DNA of 64,000 nucleotides from Pseudobdellovibrionaceae bacterium (lineage in GTDB: Bacteria > Bdellovibrionota > Bdellovibrionia > Bdellovibrionales > Bdellovibrionaceae): contig JAKFYD010000006.1 of the NCBI GenBank assembly GCA_021731025.1, forward strand, positions 1 through 64,000, given 5' to 3'. How positions within the stretch are numbered: position 1 is the stretch's first letter; the number at the start of each line of letters is the position of its first letter. Of this stretch, positions 32,100 to 40,106 are shown piece by piece. Both the position numbers and the translations under genes were made by a program. The notes beneath the pieces are model-generated. The model ran no database searches and was not told the origin of the DNA. It saw nothing but the letters and a program-made list of their open reading frames with translations.

Positions 32100-35000
32100 A
32101 ATGTTGCGTTCACAAGTCAGTCTGTGGGTCTGTTTAGTTCTTTCATTTCAACATCTTTCTTGTACGCCCAAAATTGGTGAGCAACCTCCACCGCCGAAAG
32201 ATCTCAGTGTCGCGGCTTCGCCTTGTCTTGATAAAGCCATGCAAAGCATGGGTGATTTCTTTCGAGGCACCGCGAAGGATTCCGAACTTTCCGAATCATG
32301 GGGATGTCTGAGCTCGGCATTTGTAGAGTTCAAAAAATATGTTCGCGGTCGCGAATCTGATCGTTACAGTTCTCAAGAGTTGGCGACGTTCATTGAGGAC
32401 AATTTCATTGAACGTAATCCCATCACCTCTCGTACTCGTAAAATTTCTCCGGAACTGCAATCACAGATGATGAAGATTAAAATCATTTTGATTGGTGGAA
32501 GTGCAGAATATTTGACTCGCAATGAATTGGATTTGGTTGTTAATCTGCTCAGTGAATTCCGAAGTATGAGCTTAGCTATCAATTCATCGATGAAGATTTT
32601 GACCATGAACTGGAAGCCCGAAGGTCAAATGAACGATGCTCAAATGGAAGAGTTCGAGCGTGCGAATCAGGCTATACAAAATTTCGTTAAAGATTTTGCA
32701 AGCCTAGTTAAAAACAACAATCCCAGTTACAACTTAAATGACATACCTGTGCTGTTGAAAGAACTGGAAAAGTTTTATGCCGACAATTGGGGTTGGTTAC
32801 CGAAATTGGATCAGTATGTTCCCTTGATGAAGAAAATCAAAAAAGCGATTGCCGGGGGCGATGAAAATTTTGTGGCCCCTGCGGAATGGCGAATTTTTAT
32901 GCTGCTGGGTGGACGGGCCTACGTTCAATTTCTTCGCTTCCATTACTTTATCTCGAATCACACCGATGAAATCTCAGGCAATCGAGCGGCCTTTATTGCG
33001 CGAACCTTTGAGGATATTTTTTCCATATTCCAGGATCTCGTCGGGGAAAAGCCTTCAGGGCAAGTGTCGCGGATAGAAACTGCAGAAATCTTAGAGGCAG
33101 TTTCGAAAGCATGGACCGGTTTTAAAACTTCAGACAATTTAGTTTTCGAAATCATGAAAATTAAGCGCTTAGTTTTAGGTGGAAGCATCGAGTTTTGGAA
33201 CACCAAAGACTTTGAATCGGCTAAATTCAAAGTGAATAAGCTCAAAGACATCATTGCGGCACTATTGCCTTATCGTTATGTTTACACTCGCAGTTGGAAG
33301 CCCGAAAGTATGACTCATGAAGATGCTCAGCTGCACTTCACAAATGCCCGTTATCATTTACTGCGTGGCTTAAAAGAATTCGGCAGCTATCTGGAAGACA
33401 GTTATTCATCTTCGGATCTTATGAGTTTGCTGGGTGAGCTTGAAAAACTTTATCCTCCGAAAGAGGGTGAAGAATCTTGGGCTGCAACCGCCAATCGTTA
33501 TTCTTGCATCGCCAATGATTTTAAACGCATTGTTTTTGATGAACGACAAGTCGGCGAGCGCTGTGTTTTGACCGATGGAAAAGCCGCAAATTGGACTATT
33601 GGAAAAGGGCAGTGGGATAAGTTTCTAGAAGTGATTTCCCAATTGTATTCCGGTTTTCTTCAGTATGAATTTTTTGTTGGCGGAAAATCGCTGAATTCTG
33701 GGCACCAGGTGCAAATTGTCAATTGGTTTGGCAATGATATCATCAATCTGGTTCAGCAGGTGCTGTCGAAACGTAAAGCTCCGGTCCTAACGACAGAAGA
33801 GCTTTCAACTTTGGCTTTAGATTTTGCGGACGCCGATGTCTTGCCGAAGAAACTGCAACCCAATACCGTTAAGTCTTTAGCGAACACCATTGTTAATCAT
33901 TTCTTGAATCCAACAGAAGATCGCCTTAACGGAGTTAAACCTACTGGGATCAATGCTCGTCTGTTAGCTAATTTAGGAAACGAATTCAATATCTGGAGCC
34001 GAGTGGATTCTTTCTTTATGCAAATCTATGAAAGAAGAAAAACTCCTTTAACTGCGGAAGAAATTTTAATTGAAATCGATGCAGCCCTTGGGCAGTTTAA
34101 GGATGATCCTTTCTTAATTGCTGGCTTAGGTGAAATGAAATCTGCCTTTCAAACTCCGATTCCCATGCCACTGGATAGCGAAGGCCGAGTCATCATTTCC
34201 TACGGAAAAGAATCGCGCTTTTCTTTGCCTGCGGTTAAACAATTTAATTTGAACCGCATGATCGTACGGGCTTTGATCCGCGCTTACGGTCTGAATTTGT
34301 CACGAATCACGACGGGTGCTGGAATTCAGAAATGTGAAGCTGAATTGGCCTTTGAAGACGTTAAAAATATTTTCATTGATCTTGGTATTTTAGAAGCAAA
34401 TGGTAAACCATTTATCAACTCGCGATTTACGGAAGCGAGTGTTTTCTTGCCTCACTCGGATGGAAATACTCTGATGAGCTTCCAAGAATTCCATGACTTG
34501 ATGACGATGATTTTTTCAGGCTTCGCTGTCGAAAAGAAATTGAAAATCGATTTAGAAAAAGAATGTGGGTCAGCCACCAATCGTTTAGACCGATCTTCTG
34601 ATCAGGTGAGCCTCACTTGCTTGCGCCGAGTGTATTACAATAATATCTCTGCGAATGCCGCTTTCGCTTCTTTGCCTGATTACATGGCGTACTTTAAGAA
34701 GACAGCACCGGCGACTTGGAACAACACCTTCTTTCACAATCTTAAGGCCGCAGGTTATGTGCCGAATAATCAGCAATTGGTAAAAATGGGAGACGCCTCT
34801 TTGTTTCCTCATGTTATTCAATACACGGAAATGCTGTTTAATAAATTTGATCAAAATCGCGATGGTATTTTATCGAAATCTGACGCGATCAAAGCCTTCC
34901 CAACTTTTAAAAACTTACTGAAGGATTTAGCAAAGAAACCTCTGGAAGAGGGCTTGATCAAAGAATCCGAACTGGAAGCGGTATTTACTTACATCGTGAA

Positions 35001-35220
35001 GTACCGGGAAATTCCTGGCTGTGAAAAGTCGATGTTCTTGTGTCTCTTCGACGGTGATGTTTGGCAATGGATCAATTGGAAAAACGATTATCGCGATAGC
35101 GACCAAGTCATTTACGCAACCCGAGATCACTTGGCCCAAATCCTAGGATTGATCGCCGACGAATCCCGAAAAACACCACCGCCACCACCACCAACAGCGC
35201 AACAGTGTAAAGCGAAGTAG
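32089..35220 (+). CDS. Very large lipoprotein with EF-hand and internal repeats (1043 aa)
   Basis: Lipobox HLSC (Cys25), then about 1000 mostly helical residues ending in a Pro-rich tail. Two related units occur near residues 125-300 and 360-520. Each has a KIK-x-GGSxE start, a WKPE box (about 180 and 402) and LLxELEKxY (about 225 and 445). Near residue 923 is an EF-hand loop FDQNRDGILSKSD, suggesting calcium binding. No enzyme motif recognised. The gene overlaps the porin-like gene by 11 bp. A scaffold or plug for that barrel, facing periplasm or surface, is an inference. Confidence 0.72.
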   Translation: MSSRMLRSQVSLWVCLVLSFQHLSCTPKIGEQPPPPKDLSVAASPCLDKAMQSMGDFFRGTAKDSELSESWGCLSSAFVEFKKYVRGRESDRYSSQELATFIEDNFIERNPITSRTRKISPELQSQMMKIKIILIGGSAEYLTRNELDLVVNLLSEFRSMSLAINSSMKILTMNWKPEGQMNDAQMEEFERANQAIQNFVKDFASLVKNNNPSYNLNDIPVLLKELEKFYADNWGWLPKLDQYVPLMKKIKKAIAGGDENFVAPAEWRIFMLLGGRAYVQFLRFHYFISNHTDEISGNRAAFIARTFEDIFSIFQDLVGEKPSGQVSRIETAEILEAVSKAWTGFKTSDNLVFEIMKIKRLVLGGSIEFWNTKDFESAKFKVNKLKDIIAALLPYRYVYTRSWKPESMTHEDAQLHFTNARYHLLRGLKEFGSYLEDSYSSSDLMSLLGELEKLYPPKEGEESWAATANRYSCIANDFKRIVFDERQVGERCVLTDGKAANWTIGKGQWDKFLEVISQLYSGFLQYEFFVGGKSLNSGHQVQIVNWFGNDIINLVQQVLSKRKAPVLTTEELSTLALDFADADVLPKKLQPNTVKSLANTIVNHFLNPTEDRLNGVKPTGINARLLANLGNEFNIWSRVDSFFMQIYERRKTPLTAEEILIEIDAALGQFKDDPFLIAGLGEMKSAFQTPIPMPLDSEGRVIISYGKESRFSLPAVKQFNLNRMIVRALIRAYGLNLSRITTGAGIQKCEAELAFEDVKNIFIDLGILEANGKPFINSRFTEASVFLPHSDGNTLMSFQEFHDLMTMIFSGFAVEKKLKIDLEKECGSATNRLDRSSDQVSLTCLRRVYYNNISANAAFASLPDYMAYFKKTAPATWNNTFFHNLKAAGYVPNNQQLVKMGDASLFPHVIQYTEMLFNKFDQNRDGILSKSDAIKAFPTFKNLLKDLAKKPLEEGLIKESELEAVFTYIVKYREIPGCEKSMFLCLFDGDVWQWINWKNDYRDSDQVIYATRDHLAQILGLIADESRKTPPPPPPTAQQCKAK

Positions 35221-35240
35221 GGTTGGGTGTGGGGGAAACT

Positions 35241-35261
35241 CCGCTGCCATGGTGGCAGTGG
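35241..35261. terminator. Hairpin between convergent genes
   Basis: CCGCTGCCA (35241-35249) and TGGCAGTGG (35253-35261) pair over 9 bp with one G-T pair and a 3-base loop. It sits between the stops of the large lipoprotein gene and the SleB-like gene and could serve both, though T-runs are lacking. Confidence 0.45.
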
Positions 35262-35266
35262 GAATG

Positions 35267-36754
35267 TTAGTTCACTTCAATTTTGGGGTCTTTCCATATT
35301 TGAACACAACCTTTAGGATCAAGGCTGTATCCTTCGATTTTGGGATATACTCGTTTATAATTGTAGAAGTCGGTCATGTGAGACGTATAAAATACATGGT
35401 TTGACGTCATCGATTCCCTCTCCTCTTTTTTTGTTTTTGGTTTTGGGAAGCGATCTTTAAAAGCGTGATTGTGAAGAACGAGCTCGGTTGCAATTCGAAC
35501 TGAATTTTTCCAGACGCTGACCTGATAGGGAATTGTTTTTTTCTTGGAATGCTCTTCTATCTTTTTATATTTTTCTGGTAGCGGGCATAAGGCATTCCCT
35601 AACGCTGGGTTTGGAATGACCTCAAAAGTTTTGTCTTTTTTCTCTTTTTTATGAGTACCCATCCACACATTAAACTGACTAGGACTTGTTACAATTTTGG
35701 TTAATATTGGAGTTCCCGGTGCATGTTTTTCTCGAGCATAAGATTCTTCATACATTTTTGCTCGCTTAATTTCCGCCTGAGAGTTATTTTTTGGATTTGA
35801 TAATGTGTTACGATTGTCAATGACTCTTGAAACTGCAAGAGGATGTTGAAGCCCTTTTTTAAAGCAGACAGCAACCTCTGCATATAGAGTACGTGCGACA
35901 GCATCAATATTGATGAGATCATCCCGAGTCATAGGAACGGAAACTATTTTTGGAGTACTATTTGTAGAAATATCGACCATCTTTTCAATTCTAGGAACGG
36001 GTTCGGCTTTAATTTCTGGGAGTACAAAAAGATCATAGTTAGCGATGCCCGACGATGAAAATAGCTCAGGCTTAGCTTTTATGCACTTTCCGACTTTCTC
36101 CATTAACAATTCAACCTGTGCATCATAAGCATGCACCTCAATGGCGCGTTTGAGTTTGCTCAAATCATTTTTGTCTGATTTTTTTATTGGGGGAGGTTCT
36201 GGATCGCACTCCTTTGCTCTAGTTTCGGGAGGAGCTTTCGGAGCATTAAGTGAAATGAGGGGGTCATTAGATTTTGGTTCAGGTTTTCTTTTAGTTGGAG
36301 CTTCTTGTTTTAAACGTACAAAAGACGCTTCAATCCATCCCTTTTCAGATTTTGTAATTTCCTTACCACTCGCATTTTCATAAGTGTATGTAACCCTGAT
36401 AGGAGAGTACTCTTCTGTGATTTCTTCGCCAGTAAATGGATCTACAGTTTTACTTTTTTTGTTTGGACCAATGACTTCAACCTCTGCGCTCTTAGAGGGC
36501 CAGGCAACGGCCTGCTTTTCCTGACATTCCTTTTCTTTGGGATCGCAGCTTTCTGCCATTTTCCAATTGAGTCCTGGTTTTGGGAAAACGGAAATAGACA
36601 CGCCCTCTTCGAGCAGCAGATCAGCCTTTGGGTAAGGCTCCTTAAATTTCACCTTTTGATGACTCTTGCTCTTAGTCTTAGTCTTGGTCTTCGCCTCAGC
36701 AAACTGAAAGCTGAAAGTGAATAGCAAAATAAGTAGAAACAGAATGGTTTTCAC
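35267..36754 (-). CDS. SleB-like cell-wall hydrolase, secreted
   Basis: Signal peptide (FAEA|K), a Lys/Thr-rich stretch, an SH3-like segment at about 45-150, a charged linker, and from about residue 280 a domain starting DAVARTLYAEVAVC and AVSRVIDNRN. That pattern (xxARTxYxE ... AVAxVIxNR) is the SleB/hydrolase_2 fold with Glu as catalytic acid. A lytic transglycosylase-type cut of peptidoglycan is predicted. Its insert-rich C-terminal part has Cys pairs. In a predator it could remodel its own or the prey wall. It is a single gene, with several Lys-rich blocks and higher A/T than its neighbours. Confidence 0.68.
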   Translation of the reverse strand: MKTILFLLILLFTFSFQFAEAKTKTKTKSKSHQKVKFKEPYPKADLLLEEGVSISVFPKPGLNWKMAESCDPKEKECQEKQAVAWPSKSAEVEVIGPNKKSKTVDPFTGEEITEEYSPIRVTYTYENASGKEITKSEKGWIEASFVRLKQEAPTKRKPEPKSNDPLISLNAPKAPPETRAKECDPEPPPIKKSDKNDLSKLKRAIEVHAYDAQVELLMEKVGKCIKAKPELFSSSGIANYDLFVLPEIKAEPVPRIEKMVDISTNSTPKIVSVPMTRDDLINIDAVARTLYAEVAVCFKKGLQHPLAVSRVIDNRNTLSNPKNNSQAEIKRAKMYEESYAREKHAPGTPILTKIVTSPSQFNVWMGTHKKEKKDKTFEVIPNPALGNALCPLPEKYKKIEEHSKKKTIPYQVSVWKNSVRIATELVLHNHAFKDRFPKPKTKKEERESMTSNHVFYTSHMTDFYNYKRVYPKIEGYSLDPKGCVQIWKDPKIEVN

Positions 36755-36827
36755 CAGTTACTGATCGGAAAAATCACTCTTCTAATGAGTCTGAATTTGA
36801 CTGAAAAACAGGATCAAAGGCTAAAGA

Positions 36828-37364
36828 TTAAAACTGATTCTTCCACATCATGGATTCAACAGGTCGAGGAGTGACCTCGTTGTATTTTGCTGAAGATTTT
36901 CCGTTGTAGGGAGTGATGATGTCTCCTTTAACTTCGAAATAGATCAGCTGACCGATGGGCATGCCGGCGTAAACTCGCACGGGTTTTTTTACAGAAATTT
37001 CTAGGGTCCAGTAGTTACAAAATCCCACGTCGCCTTTTCCCGCAGTCGCGTGAATATCAATTCCTAAACGGCCAACGCTGGATTTTCCTTCCAGGAAAGG
37101 AACGTGTTTTAAAGTTTCGGTGTACTCTTCGGTAACTCCTAAATAGAAATTATCAGGAGTGAGGAGAAAACCTTCCTCGGGAATTTCAAAAGTATCTATA
37201 CGGTTGTGCTTTTTTGCATCGAGAACGCTATCAAGATAAACACCCAAGGTTTTTCCCAAATGAACATCGTAGGAATTTGAACCTAAACATTCACGTGAAA
37301 AAGGATCAACGCGGATTGAGCCTGCTTTGATACACTCGAGAATTTCTTGATCGGTTAAGATCAT
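36828..37364 (-). CDS. dcd: dCTP deaminase
   Basis: Deaminates dCTP to dUTP for dTMP synthesis, in the cytoplasm. Start MILTDQEI is typical of Dcd. The catalytic region GKSSVGRLGIDIHATAG and the glutamate block WTLEISVKKPVRVYAGMPIGQ are present in parts (GKSSVGR, TLEIS). Length 178 is normal. Its ATG shares one base with the stop of rpmG upstream (TAATG), so translation is coupled. Confidence 0.93.
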   Translation of the reverse strand: MILTDQEILECIKAGSIRVDPFSRECLGSNSYDVHLGKTLGVYLDSVLDAKKHNRIDTFEIPEEGFLLTPDNFYLGVTEEYTETLKHVPFLEGKSSVGRLGIDIHATAGKGDVGFCNYWTLEISVKKPVRVYAGMPIGQLIYFEVKGDIITPYNGKSSAKYNEVTPRPVESMMWKNQF

Positions 37365-37543
37365 TACTTGGTCTCGCGATGCACAGTGTGTTTTTTCAAA
37401 TTAGGATTGTACTTTTTCTTCTCTAAACGACTTGGTGTTTTAGTTTTATTTTTCGTCGTTGTGTAACGAGACACGGGTTTCCCTAAAGCACGAGCTTCAG
37501 TGCATTCCAAAGTAACGATAATTCGTCCTGATTTTTTTGCCAT
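37364..37543 (-). CDS. rpmG: 50S ribosomal protein L33, Cys-free form
   Basis: 59-residue basic protein: [18 protein letters not shown] ... [29 protein letters not shown] in parts. The L33 hallmarks TxNKxxxPxRLExKKYxPxLKKH are clear. Only one Cys remains (TLECTEA) and both CxxC zinc pairs are lost, so this is the zinc-independent C-minus type. AAAGGA lies eight bases before the ATG. It heads an operon with dcd. A GCCATGC/GCGTGGC hairpin lies 34 bases upstream in its leader. Confidence 0.95.
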   Translation of the reverse strand: MAKKSGRIIVTLECTEARALGKPVSRYTTTKNKTKTPSRLEKKKYNPNLKKHTVHRETK

Positions 37544-37576
37544 TTTCTATTTCCTTTCACAGTCTCTTCTAATAAC

Positions 37577-37597
37577 GCCATGCGACAACTGCGTGGC
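37577..37597. promoter_or_regulatory. Leader hairpin upstream of rpmG
   Basis: GCCATGC (37577-37583) pairs with GCGTGGC (37591-37597), seven pairs with one G-T, loop of seven bases. It lies in the 205-bp divergent region between rpmG and a response-regulator gene; otherwise that region shows only an AAAGGAG site serving the latter. Confidence 0.35.
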
Positions 37598-37748
37598 GGT
37601 CCGGCTAATGAAGTGACGGGAAAGAGAGCTTTAACAAAAATGACATGAAATATCAACACGAAAGAAGAGTCCGGTTCGGGCCTTAGAGTCTGGGTTTTTT
37701 TGACTGAAATTCACATATGGTGGACAGTGAAGAAAGGAGAAATCACCT

Positions 37749-38153
37749 ATGTTTCCAAAAGAGACTCGAATTTTAGTGGTTGATGATATGTCGTCCATAC
37801 GCGATTTAGTGCGCTCTCAGCTGAGGGGCATGGGATATAACGATGTCGTCGAGTGCTCCAATGGTGCAGATGCCTTGAGTTCTTTAGTCAGTGGGACTCA
37901 GAGCGGGCGCCCCATCGGCCTGGTCATTTCCGACTGGAATATGCCCATCATGACCGGCCTGGAATTTTTAAGAAATGTTCGCTCGAAGCCCGAGTTTGCG
38001 GCTTTACCCGTGGTGCTCTTGACCTCAGAAGCTGAACGGGAACAGGTCACCGAGGCTGTTTTGAGCGGGGTCTCCCAATATGTCGTGAAACCTTTTTCGG
38101 CTAAGGTTTTCGAGGATAAACTCAAGGGCGCTTGGCAAAAACACAATAAATAA
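37749..38153 (+). CDS. Single-domain response regulator (CheY-like)
   Basis: 134-residue receiver domain without output domain. Acidic pair in VVDDMSS, phospho-acceptor Asp in ISDWNMP, Thr in LLTSEAE and Lys in VVKPFSA are all present, the CheY pattern. AAAGGAG precedes the ATG. It converges with a 9-bp gap on a CheA-like kinase, a likely phosphodonor partner. Target unknown: motor or another protein. Confidence 0.93.
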   Translation: MFPKETRILVVDDMSSIRDLVRSQLRGMGYNDVVECSNGADALSSLVSGTQSGRPIGLVISDWNMPIMTGLEFLRNVRSKPEFAALPVVLLTSEAEREQVTEAVLSGVSQYVVKPFSAKVFEDKLKGAWQKHNK

Positions 38154-38162
38154 AGTTCGAGG

Positions 38163-40106
38163 TCATGCAACTTTTGTTGAGGGAAGTTCGGCAGGGGCAA
38201 CTGTTGAGGGCAGTAATGGAATGTAAAACTCAAAGCAAGTTCCTTGGCCCATCACCGACTTAACATGTATTTCGCCTTGAAGATCGTGGACGGCGGCTTT
38301 AACGGCATCAAGACCAACTCCGCGACCCGAGATTTCGGTGATTTCGGTTTTTGTTGAAAACGAAGGGTCGAAGATATGCTGAATGACCGCTTCATCGCTT
38401 TCATTGTCCGTTGAAATTCCACGGGACGCTAACTTTTCGCGAATTTTTTGGGGATTAATCCCAGCGCCATCGTCCTGAATACTAAAAAATAAATAATCTT
38501 TATTTTCTTTCAACAGGGTTCCCGTGGTGATTTGAATGCGGCCCTCGGGAAGTTTGCCCAAGTTCTGGCGAACTTCGGGAGTCTCTAGCCCATGATCAAT
38601 GCTGTTGCGAAAGCAGTGAATCAGAGCGGAAAACAAGGGCGAAAGGTCTAAGTTTCCTAAAGCAATATCAGGGCCCCAAATTTTTAATGGCTGAACCTGT
38701 TTACCCAATTGGACGGCTGTTTGTTGTGCGACTTGGTTGAAAGGCTCGAACAAATTATGCAAATGCTGTTGGAGATACTTTTCAGAAAGTTTTTGGGAAA
38801 GGTGACGGCCTTTGCTCCAGAATGAAAGAACATCGCAAAGATTTTTCAGATCTTGTTCAGAGACTTCAATTTTATTTTCGCGTTGTTCACTTTGTGGACC
38901 TAAAATTTCGTGAGCCTGATTCAGAAAGGATTGAAAGTGTTGACGCATTTTTGGAAGTGCGGCAGTTAGAAATGGCTTCCAAATCTCTAGGCTATGATCG
39001 GAAACCTTTTCTTCGCAAGCATGGGTGACTTCCACAAGATCTTTCATCGAATAAAGTCCTGCATTTCCTTTAATTGTATGAAGGGCTCGTTTAATTTCTT
39101 CAAGATTGATGGACTCTGCAGAAAGAACTAACTGTTCCCCAAGAAGGGTGAACCAAGATTCGATCTCTTTGACGAAAGTTCGCAGATGTTTTTTATTCTG
39201 AACAATTTGCAGAATCAAACGCACGCGGGCCTTTTCATTCTCGGCTTCGTGCTGAGCTTGGATTAAATCCGAAATATCGGAAGCCATCACCACAATGCCC
39301 TTAATTTTATTGTGCTCATCATGCAGTGGAAAGTATTCAATACTGATACTTTTTTCCAAGGAGTGGGGATAGGTCGCGGGACCTAAAGGAGCCAAGTCTT
39401 CGAAAGGAAGCATTTCGCCAAATACAGTCAGAATCCATCGTTGCAGCCCTGCAATTTTTTCGGCGGGCAGTTTAAGCACGTCCCATATTTTTTTTCCAGC
39501 CGGTTTGGTTTCTAAAATGCTTTCGCAAGCTTTTGAAAATACGGGAAGACAATCGCCACTTTCATCGAAAATAAAAAAGCCCTGTTTCAAGCTGTTAAGA
39601 AGAGCCATCATGGTGCGATTCAATTCCGTGATTTCGAGAGTGCGTTGGGACACAAGCTCTTCCAAATTCTTAGAATAATTTTCTAGCTCGTTTTGGGCTT
39701 TTTTGAGTTCTAAGATGACGCCCTCTTTTTGTTCCAGCTGAGCCCGGTATTTATTTTGGAGCTGCTCTTCGAGGGTGACATCGCGAAAATAAACCAGCCA
39801 CTGGTCTTCGCTGTCCGTACCTTCTAGTTTTTGCAATGTGACTTGTACGATGCCGTTTTGACCAGCTTGATTCTTAAAACGAAGCTCCCGATAAGGAGTT
39901 GATTCGGTAATTTCATCCAACTTAAAAAAATCTTCTTTGGTTTCGAAGGTAAAAATACCATCAATTTGATTTTTTGCGCGAACAATCTTTCGGGGAGTCG
40001 ATCCCGCTAAAGTGGCGGCGACTTCATTGCAATAGAGGATCTCTTTGTTTTTATTCAAAACAAAAACGGCTTCAAGAAGTGTGTCAAATAATTGAAAGTT
40101 CATCAT
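38163..40106 (-). CDS. CheA-like histidine kinase with PAS and Hpt domains
   Basis: 647 residues, no membrane segment. Order: PAS (about 5-110), coiled coil (115-165), second PAS-like region (165-280), Hpt domain with phospho-His in RALHTIKGNAGLYSM (about 342), linker, then HATPase_c with N-box HCFRNSIDHGLE, DDGAGI and GRGVGLDAV. The phospho-His in an Hpt domain and the CheA-type N-box mark a CheA-like kinase, but the CheW-like P5 domain is missing. Its ATG overlaps the FecR-gene stop (ATGA). It probably phosphorylates the receiver at 37749 and perhaps the one at 44799. Confidence 0.9.
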   Translation of the reverse strand: MMNFQLFDTLLEAVFVLNKNKEILYCNEVAATLAGSTPRKIVRAKNQIDGIFTFETKEDFFKLDEITESTPYRELRFKNQAGQNGIVQVTLQKLEGTDSEDQWLVYFRDVTLEEQLQNKYRAQLEQKEGVILELKKAQNELENYSKNLEELVSQRTLEITELNRTMMALLNSLKQGFFIFDESGDCLPVFSKACESILETKPAGKKIWDVLKLPAEKIAGLQRWILTVFGEMLPFEDLAPLGPATYPHSLEKSISIEYFPLHDEHNKIKGIVVMASDISDLIQAQHEAENEKARVRLILQIVQNKKHLRTFVKEIESWFTLLGEQLVLSAESINLEEIKRALHTIKGNAGLYSMKDLVEVTHACEEKVSDHSLEIWKPFLTAALPKMRQHFQSFLNQAHEILGPQSEQRENKIEVSEQDLKNLCDVLSFWSKGRHLSQKLSEKYLQQHLHNLFEPFNQVAQQTAVQLGKQVQPLKIWGPDIALGNLDLSPLFSALIHCFRNSIDHGLETPEVRQNLGKLPEGRIQITTGTLLKENKDYLFFSIQDDGAGINPQKIREKLASRGISTDNESDEAVIQHIFDPSFSTKTEITEISGRGVGLDAVKAAVHDLQGEIHVKSVMGQGTCFEFYIPLLPSTVAPAELPSTKVA

